DNA of 64,000 nt from Mycobacteriaceae bacterium (GTDB lineage Bacteria; Pseudomonadota; Gammaproteobacteria; Burkholderiales; Burkholderiaceae_D). The DNA lies in assembly GCA_903970145.1 (NCBI GenBank), contig CAJCHO010000001.1, positions 19,933 to 83,932 of the forward strand, given 5' to 3'. A program made the position numbers and the translations under genes. The notes below the pieces were generated by a model that worked only from the letters and a program-made list of their open reading frames with translations, was not told where the DNA came from and did no database searches. Shown here one piece after another: positions 58,288 through 64,000 of the stretch. Within the stretch, counting starts at the first letter, position 1. Each line of letters opens with the position of its first letter.

Positions 58288-60591
58288 CTAGAAACCGCTG
58301 CCAATCGTGAACTGCAACTTCTGGATGTTGTCACCTGGCTTCTCGTTGAGCGGCTGGCCAAAACTCAGGCGCAGCGCACCCAGCGGGGAGAGCCAGTTCA
58401 GACCGATACCGACCGAGTAGCGCATGTCGACCAGGCCGAGCCGTTCTCCAGGCGAGAATACATTACCACCATCGGCGAACAGAAAGCCACGGAAGGAGTG
58501 GTCATTGCCCGAGCCCGGGATCGGGAACAGCAGTTCGGCATTCGCATTGACGCGCTCGGAGCCGCCGAGTGCATCGCCGTAAATGTCGTGCGGACCCAGC
58601 GAGCTGGTTTCAAAGCCGCGCACCGAGCCAATGCCGCCGGCATAGAAGTTCTTGAAGATTGGGTAGGTTTCGCCACCGTAGCCGTGACCGAAATCGGCCT
58701 CGCCGTTGAGCGACAGCGTGTAGTCCTTGTTGAGCGGGAAATAGTCGGTCTGCTGGTAACCGGTCCGGTAATACTTCACGTCATATGGCGCACTGACTTC
58801 GAAGTAGGCCTTCTGGAACTGGCCGTTGGTGGGCGCCTGAATGCTGTTACGACTGTCGCGCTGCCAGGACACGTTGCCAATGAGCAGCGAAGTATATTTT
58901 CCGTACTCCGCGACATAGCTGACGAACTGCGGCGGCGCTCCGGTATAGAGATCGATTTCCGTGTTCTCGATACGCGTCCCGAAGAACAGGGTGTCGTACT
59001 CGGTGAACGGAATACCAAAACTCAGCGAAGTACCGACGGTCTTGATGGCGTAGTCACCCAAACTCAGGATGTCCGGATTAACGTTGCGCTCATAGACCTC
59101 GAACTGGCGACTGATGCCGTCGTCCGTGAAATACGGGTCGAGGATCGTGAAGGCGATATTGCGCTGCAGTGAACTGGTATCGACCGCGATGCTGACCGTC
59201 TGACCCGTGCCAAAGACATTGGCCTGGGAGATGGACGCCGAGAGCACCAGCTTTTCAGCCGAAGAGAAACCCGCGCCAACGTTAAAGGCCCCCGTCGGCT
59301 TTTCAGTGACGGTGACATTGACGTCGACCTGGTCGGTCGTTCCCGCCACCTGGGGAGTCTCGATATTGACGTCCTTGAAGAAACCCAGGCGCTCGAGTCG
59401 TTCCTTGGACAGCTTGATGCGGTCGACGTCGTACCAGCCGGCCTCCGACTCGCGAATCTCGCGCCGAATGACCTCATCGCGCGTCTTGGTATTGCCGGAG
59501 ATATTGATATTGCGCACGTAGACGCGCCGACCGGGATCGACGTAGATCGTGAAGGCCACGGTGCGCTTTTCGTGATCGACCTCCGGCGAGGCATTGGCGT
59601 TGGCGAACGCATAGCCAAGGCCACCCAGGCGCTCGGTGATGCGCTTGGTCGATTCATTGAGCTTGGCACCCGAATAGGTATCGCCCGGACGCAGCGAAAT
59701 CAGCGCTCGCACGTCGCTCTCGTTCATGAGCAAATCCCCGGCGAGCTTGATCTCCGAGACGGTGTATTTCTCGCCCTCGGAGATATTGATCGTCAGGTAG
59801 ATGTCCTTCTTGTCGGGCGTGATCGACACCTGGGTCGACTCGACGTTGAACTCCAGGTAACCGCGATTAAGGTAGTAGGAACGCAAAGTCTCAAGATCTC
59901 CGGTGAGCTTGGACTTGGCGTACTGGTCGCTCTTGGTGTACCAGGTGAGCCAGCCCGGCGTAGTCAGGGCGATCTGTTCCAGCAGTTCCTTCTCGGGGAA
60001 GACTTTATTGCCGATGATGTGGATCTGGCGAATCTTCGCGGCATCGCCCTCTTCCACGTTAAAGCTGATGCCCACGCGATTGCGCTCGAGCGGCGTCACG
60101 GTCGTCTTGACCACGGCGGCATACTTGCTGCGCGTGAGGTACTGGCGCTTTAATTCCTGTTCGGCGCGGTCGAGTAGTGAGCGATCGAAGATGGCTGATT
60201 CGGACAAGCCGATATCACGTAGGGCCTTGCGTAACGTATCGGTTTCGAATTCCTTCACGCCGGTGAAGTCGATCGACGCAATCGCCGGCCGCTCCTGCAC
60301 CACGATGACCAGCACCGTGTCCTGCGCTTCGATACGTACGTCCTTGAAGAATCCGGTCGCGTAGAGCGTCTTGATGGCCGCTGTAGCGCGGTCATCATCG
60401 AAGGTGTCACCAACTTTGACGGGCAGGTAGGAGAACACCGTACCGGGCTCGGTACGCTGGATGCCCTCAACACGGATGTCGCTGACTACAAAAGATTCGA
60501 TTGCTAGTGCCTTGCCGACTCCAAGGGCCATGCAAACGGCAGCAAGTGTTTGCAGGCGAAATCCCTTGTGCAGCATAAATGATTCTTTCAT
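58288..60591 (-). CDS. bamA: Outer-membrane protein assembly factor BamA
   Basis: The 767-residue precursor has a signal peptide and five POTRA domains (first one VSDIRVEGIQRTEPGTVFSYLP; then ERPAIASIDFTGVKEF), followed by the 16-stranded barrel. The barrel shows FSPGERLGLVDMRYSVGIG and the Omp85 motif VRGF in GGIGSVRGFETSSLGP, ending in IGSGF. It is the central insertase of outer-membrane proteins. It lies between rseP and ompH as usual. Confidence 0.96.
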   Translation of the reverse strand: MKESFMLHKGFRLQTLAAVCMALGVGKALAIESFVVSDIRVEGIQRTEPGTVFSYLPVKVGDTFDDDRATAAIKTLYATGFFKDVRIEAQDTVLVIVVQERPAIASIDFTGVKEFETDTLRKALRDIGLSESAIFDRSLLDRAEQELKRQYLTRSKYAAVVKTTVTPLERNRVGISFNVEEGDAAKIRQIHIIGNKVFPEKELLEQIALTTPGWLTWYTKSDQYAKSKLTGDLETLRSYYLNRGYLEFNVESTQVSITPDKKDIYLTINISEGEKYTVSEIKLAGDLLMNESDVRALISLRPGDTYSGAKLNESTKRITERLGGLGYAFANANASPEVDHEKRTVAFTIYVDPGRRVYVRNINISGNTKTRDEVIRREIRESEAGWYDVDRIKLSKERLERLGFFKDVNIETPQVAGTTDQVDVNVTVTEKPTGAFNVGAGFSSAEKLVLSASISQANVFGTGQTVSIAVDTSSLQRNIAFTILDPYFTDDGISRQFEVYERNVNPDILSLGDYAIKTVGTSLSFGIPFTEYDTLFFGTRIENTEIDLYTGAPPQFVSYVAEYGKYTSLLIGNVSWQRDSRNSIQAPTNGQFQKAYFEVSAPYDVKYYRTGYQQTDYFPLNKDYTLSLNGEADFGHGYGGETYPIFKNFYAGGIGSVRGFETSSLGPHDIYGDALGGSERVNANAELLFPIPGSGNDHSFRGFLFADGGNVFSPGERLGLVDMRYSVGIGLNWLSPLGALRLSFGQPLNEKPGDNIQKLQFTIGSGF

Positions 60592-60618
60592 GGAATCCGG
60601 AATTGAAGCAGGTAATCG

Positions 60619-61968
60619 TCAGGACAGCAGGCGGGAAAAGTCGTTGAAAAGCGCCAGGCCCATGAGCCCGGCCAATACGACCATGCCGATGCCCTGACTG
60701 AACTGGAGAAATCGCTCGGACGGTGGCCGCCCCGTGAGGATTTCGACGAGATGATACAGCAAATGCCCCCCGTCGAGCATCGGGATAGGCAGCAGGTTCA
60801 TCAATCCGATCGTCGTGCTGATGTAGGCAACCAGCAGCATGAAAAAGATCAGCCCGTGTTGTGCCGCGTGGCCCGCGTATTCCGCGATAGTTACCGGACC
60901 CGAGAGATTCTTGACCGAGAGCTGACCGGCGATCATCTTGCCGAGCATCTGCAGCGTGAAGCGGCTGGTCTCCCAGGTCTGTCCGATCGCATTGCCGATC
61001 GCTGCGAGGGGTCCGTAAATCACCGTCTTCATTGGCACCAGACGAAGTCCGACGCCGATGCGACCGACCTCTTCTCCGGTCTGCTCATCGTGTCTGCTCT
61101 GCGGTACCAGTGTCACGCGCACGGGGTTGCCGTCACGCACCAGTTCAAGCTCAATCTCCTTGCCGGCAGCGCCGCGCACTTGCCTTACGAACTGGTCGCG
61201 TAGCGGCGTTCTGACGCCACCAACAGCGACCAACTCGTCACCCTGGAGCAATCCCGCGCGCGCAGCCACGCTATCAGGCTCGATCGATTCGATGACCGGA
61301 GCGGGATCGTCAAGGATGAAGCCTGCCTGCGCCAAATAATCACCCTCCAGGTCGCTTTCCTTGAAACTCGACAGATCGAGCGTGTGCTCGCTGGTGGCGC
61401 CGGCGCGCGCGACGCTCAGATGGGCTGCGCCATGATCTACCGCAATCCTCAATAGTTGCCAGCGCAAATCCCTCGAGGAATGCACGGCGCTGCCGTTGAT
61501 GCCAATCACCTCGTCGCCGCCCTGAAAGCCCGCTATCGCCGCGCTCGAGTTGGCCGGGACCGGGCCCAGGAGGGCGCGCGGTTCTTCCACACCATGCATG
61601 CCGATGGCCGCATAGAGAAGCACTGCCATGAGAAAGTTGGCGAAGGGGCCGGCAACCATGATCGCGGCCCGCTTGTAGACCGACTGGCGATTGAAGGCGT
61701 GCTCGAGTTCCTCGGCAGTGTATTGGCCGGGTTCCACATCCTGCTCACCGAGCAATGCCACGTAGCCGCCTAACGGTATTGGCGCAATCACCCACTCGGT
61801 CGATTTGGGGGTTGGCTGAAAGCGCAACAGGGGGCGCCCGAAGCCGACCGAGAACCGCAGCACGCGCACGCCAAACAGGCGCGCGACCCAGTAGTGGCCC
61901 AACTCGTGAAAGATAATGAGCGGCCCCAGTGCCGCGATGAAGGCAAGCGCGTAGTAGAAGATGCTCAT
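60619..61968 (-). CDS. rseP: Site-2 intramembrane metalloprotease RseP
   Basis: RseP cleaves anti-sigma factors in the membrane. The 449-residue protein has the zinc motif [13 protein letters not shown], a conserved [10 protein letters not shown] segment, two PDZ domains (around residues 120-200 and 210-290) and the second active-site motif [19 protein letters not shown] (Asp ligand). ATG 61968 overlaps the dxr stop (ATGA). Confidence 0.95.
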   Translation of the reverse strand: MSIFYYALAFIAALGPLIIFHELGHYWVARLFGVRVLRFSVGFGRPLLRFQPTPKSTEWVIAPIPLGGYVALLGEQDVEPGQYTAEELEHAFNRQSVYKRAAIMVAGPFANFLMAVLLYAAIGMHGVEEPRALLGPVPANSSAAIAGFQGGDEVIGINGSAVHSSRDLRWQLLRIAVDHGAAHLSVARAGATSEHTLDLSSFKESDLEGDYLAQAGFILDDPAPVIESIEPDSVAARAGLLQGDELVAVGGVRTPLRDQFVRQVRGAAGKEIELELVRDGNPVRVTLVPQSRHDEQTGEEVGRIGVGLRLVPMKTVIYGPLAAIGNAIGQTWETSRFTLQMLGKMIAGQLSVKNLSGPVTIAEYAGHAAQHGLIFFMLLVAYISTTIGLMNLLPIPMLDGGHLLYHLVEILTGRPPSERFLQFSQGIGMVVLAGLMGLALFNDFSRLLS

Positions 61969-63137
61969 GCCACCTTCTCCATCGCGCGCGCCGCGAACTC
62001 ACGCGCCCGGGTGTCGATTTCAATGAGCGCAGCGAGGTCCTCAGGGGCGCTGGGACTGTAACTCTCAAGCGTCGCCTCGACCACGCGCGCGATGTCGAGA
62101 AAGCCGATTGAGCCCGCCAGAAAGGCCTCGACCGCTATTTCGTTGGCCGCATTAAGCACCGCTGGCGCCGCGGCGCCCGCTGCGAGTGCCGCGTAGGCAA
62201 GCTTTAGACACGGAAAGCGCTCGAAATCGGGTTCTTCGAAGTGCAGGCTTGCGATGCGGGCCAGGTCCAGTGGTGCCACTCCCGTCGTGATGCGCTCGGG
62301 GTAGGCCAGCGCATGGGCGATCGGTGTGCGCATATCGGGATTGCCGAGCTCGGCGATAACGCTGCCGTCGACATAGGCGACCAGCGAGTGGATCACGCTT
62401 TGCGGGTGAATCAGCACATCGATATTCCCGGCCGGCTGATCGAAGAGCCAGCGCGCCTCGATCACTTCGAGCCCCTTGTTCATCATGGTCGCCGAGTCCA
62501 CCGATATCTTGCGGCCCATCACCCAGTTCGGATGCGCACAGGCCTGATCGGGGGTCACATTGCGCAGGTCCTCAAGGGGTGTAGTGCGAAACGGGCCGCC
62601 CGAGGCGGTCAGAATGATGCGCGCAATCCCGTCCCGGGGATCGCTGGTATCGCGGCCGCGCGGCAGACACTGGAAAATTGCATTGTGTTCGCTGTCGATG
62701 GGCAGGAGCGTCGCGCCATGGTGCACTACCGCGTCCATGAAAAGCGCGCCGCCCATCACGAGCGCCTCCTTGTTGGCCAGCAACACCTTGCGCCCGGCAC
62801 AGGCTGCGGCGAGAGCGCTCTCGAGACCAGCGGCACCGACAATGCCGGCCATTACCACCTCGGCCTCGCGCGCGATCTCGCACAGCGCGGCGCGACCATG
62901 GCTGATATCGAGGGCTAGATCGCCAACCAGTTGGCGCAGCCGTATAGCCGCGGGTGCGTCGGGCACGACCGCGCGCGCGGGACGGAAGGCCACGCACTGT
63001 TCGGCCAGCAATTCGATTCGGCGATGGCCCGATAACGCGTGGATTCGAAAGCGCTCCGGATGACGCCCGAGCACGTCGAGCGTGGACGTGCCGATCGATC
63101 CGGTCGCACCGAGGATGGTGATGCTCTGGGTAGTCAC
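61965..63137 (-). CDS. dxr: 1-Deoxy-D-xylulose 5-phosphate reductoisomerase
   Basis: Dxr makes MEP for isoprenoid synthesis. The 390-residue protein begins [19 protein letters not shown] (NADPH site), with [30 protein letters not shown] and [26 protein letters not shown] (metal- and substrate-binding residues), all in the expected order. GTG 63137 is the start and overlaps the cdsA stop (GTGA). Confidence 0.97.
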   Translation of the reverse strand: MTTQSITILGATGSIGTSTLDVLGRHPERFRIHALSGHRRIELLAEQCVAFRPARAVVPDAPAAIRLRQLVGDLALDISHGRAALCEIAREAEVVMAGIVGAAGLESALAAACAGRKVLLANKEALVMGGALFMDAVVHHGATLLPIDSEHNAIFQCLPRGRDTSDPRDGIARIILTASGGPFRTTPLEDLRNVTPDQACAHPNWVMGRKISVDSATMMNKGLEVIEARWLFDQPAGNIDVLIHPQSVIHSLVAYVDGSVIAELGNPDMRTPIAHALAYPERITTGVAPLDLARIASLHFEEPDFERFPCLKLAYAALAAGAAAPAVLNAANEIAVEAFLAGSIGFLDIARVVEATLESYSPSAPEDLAALIEIDTRAREFAARAMEKVA

Positions 63138-63964
63138 AGATACTCGCTCAGGAGCAGCGCCGCAGGAATGACCGGCAAGAGCGCATCGATACGGTCCAGC
63201 ACGCCACCGTGGCCTGGTAAGAGGCAGCTGCTGTCCTTGACACCGGCCTCGCGCTTGATATGCGACTCGAAGAGGTCCCCAACGATCGACAGCGCAACCA
63301 GAAGCGCGATTGCGGCCAATGCGGCGAGGATCGGCCAGGTATGGATCAGACGCGCAAAAAGCGTCGTCTCAAGGCCGGGGATGCTCGCTGCCGCCGCAGC
63401 CACGAGCAGAACCGCGGCGACGCCACCGAGCGCGCCTTCGATAGTCTTGCCGGGACTGATGGCGGGAGCCAATTTGTGCCTGCCAAAGGCGCGCCCGACG
63501 AAATAGGCGGCGATATCGGCAGCCCAGACCAGCACCAGGATCGACATCATGAATACGAGGCCGATGCGATAGGCCGCGAGGAGCGCCAGCGCGCAGGCAC
63601 CCGGCAGAAAGAGCGCGCAGACGGCGTACAGGGGTCGCAGCTCACCGACCCTGGGAAAAGCGTGTCGCGCCAGCAGACTTGCCGTCAGAAAGAGCCAAAC
63701 CAGTGTCGCGCAGAGTAAAACGGCATCAAGCCACACCGGATCGGACTGGGCGAGGTGATCCACGCCGTAGACGAGCGCAGTGCCGACGAGCGCAGCGACG
63801 ATAGAGACAGTACGCCCGAAACCGATCAGGATCAGCCACTCGGCCATGGCCGCACCTACAAACAGGAGCGCGACCGGCGCAAAGCCCCAGGGGCGCGCCG
63901 GCCAGAGCGCGAGTATCAGCACAGCCAGAAGGATGAGCGCCGTGATGACCCGGGTTCTCAGCAT
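63134..63964 (-). CDS. cdsA: Phosphatidate cytidylyltransferase
   Basis: CdsA makes CDP-diacylglycerol from phosphatidic acid and CTP in the inner membrane. The 276-residue protein has eight or so hydrophobic segments and the C-terminal CDP-DAG synthase signature [20 protein letters not shown], then [18 protein letters not shown] 63964 overlaps the preceding frame that ends at 63958. Confidence 0.95.
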   Translation of the reverse strand: MLRTRVITALILLAVLILALWPARPWGFAPVALLFVGAAMAEWLILIGFGRTVSIVAALVGTALVYGVDHLAQSDPVWLDAVLLCATLVWLFLTASLLARHAFPRVGELRPLYAVCALFLPGACALALLAAYRIGLVFMMSILVLVWAADIAAYFVGRAFGRHKLAPAISPGKTIEGALGGVAAVLLVAAAAASIPGLETTLFARLIHTWPILAALAAIALLVALSIVGDLFESHIKREAGVKDSSCLLPGHGGVLDRIDALLPVIPAALLLSEYL

Positions 63965-64000
63965 GCGCCTCCCACCTGGGCGCTGGTCCGGCCAAAGCGG
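63958..64000 (-). CDS. uppS: C-terminal end of a likely undecaprenyl diphosphate synthase gene (partial)
   Basis: On the minus strand the last 13 codons before TGA (63960-63958) read [13 protein letters not shown]. The RRFGxT.EQ end is characteristic of UppS, and uppS precedes cdsA in most proteobacteria. The gene continues beyond the window, so the call rests on a short peptide plus gene order. It overlaps the cdsA start by seven bases. Confidence 0.55.
   Translation of the reverse strand, partial: RFGRTSAQVGGAC

Overview
The window is GC-rich, densely coded chromosomal DNA from a Gram-negative bacterium, most likely a betaproteobacterium. The evidence is gene content and order: uppS-cdsA-dxr-rseP-bamA-ompH-lpxD-fabZ-lpxA-lpxB-rnhB-trmH, rnfH-ratA divergent from smpB, ppsA divergent from its regulator ppsR, guaB/guaA, and two DUF4124 proteins. 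I cannot name the genus. I see no rRNA, tRNA or CRISPR array.

Layout. 1-5.1 kb: the 3' part of a giant surface protein with Ig/cadherin-like repeats and two successive beta-barrel segments, followed by a three-haem c-type cytochrome lipoprotein with a PKD-like domain and a clear terminator. 5.4-13.8 kb: two unknown proteins, a Tat-exported FecR-domain protein, an M20 peptidase, two small envelope proteins, folE, a cation/calcium antiporter, and a TPR-AraC regulator broken by two frameshifts. 14.3-28.0 kb: ferredoxin-NADP reductase, a LytS/LytR-type two-component pair, an AI-2E-family permease with purT, a PAS-GGDEF-EAL protein, a penicillin-acylase-type hydrolase, a LOG protein, an alpha/beta hydrolase, and an ldcA-tadA pair.

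28.2-36.0 kb is an accessory region at the 3' end of guaA. A 13-bp direct repeat identical to the last guaA codons lies at 30829-30841 and 35977-35989 and bounds an element of about 5.1 kb with a tyrosine integrase, an AbiE pair and a truncated orphan hsdM. Immediately left of the distal repeat lies sequence resembling the element's own right arm, then hipBA, a poly-gamma-glutamate-hydrolase/AbiEii gene remnant and a 33-nt palindrome. The simplest reading is accretion of two related guaA-targeting elements, the outer one decayed.

36-64 kb is mostly core genome: guaB, a TetA-like MFS exporter and guaA in one operon; DUF4124, rnfH, ratA, smpB; a stomatin-like protein with NfeD; ppsA and ppsR; a 1342-residue protein with about seven PAS domains plus GGDEF and EAL; a lone solute-binding protein; and the long envelope-biogenesis operon, whose genes are largely joined by ATGA/GTGA overlaps and couple isoprenoid and CDP-diacylglycerol synthesis, outer-membrane protein assembly and lipid A synthesis.
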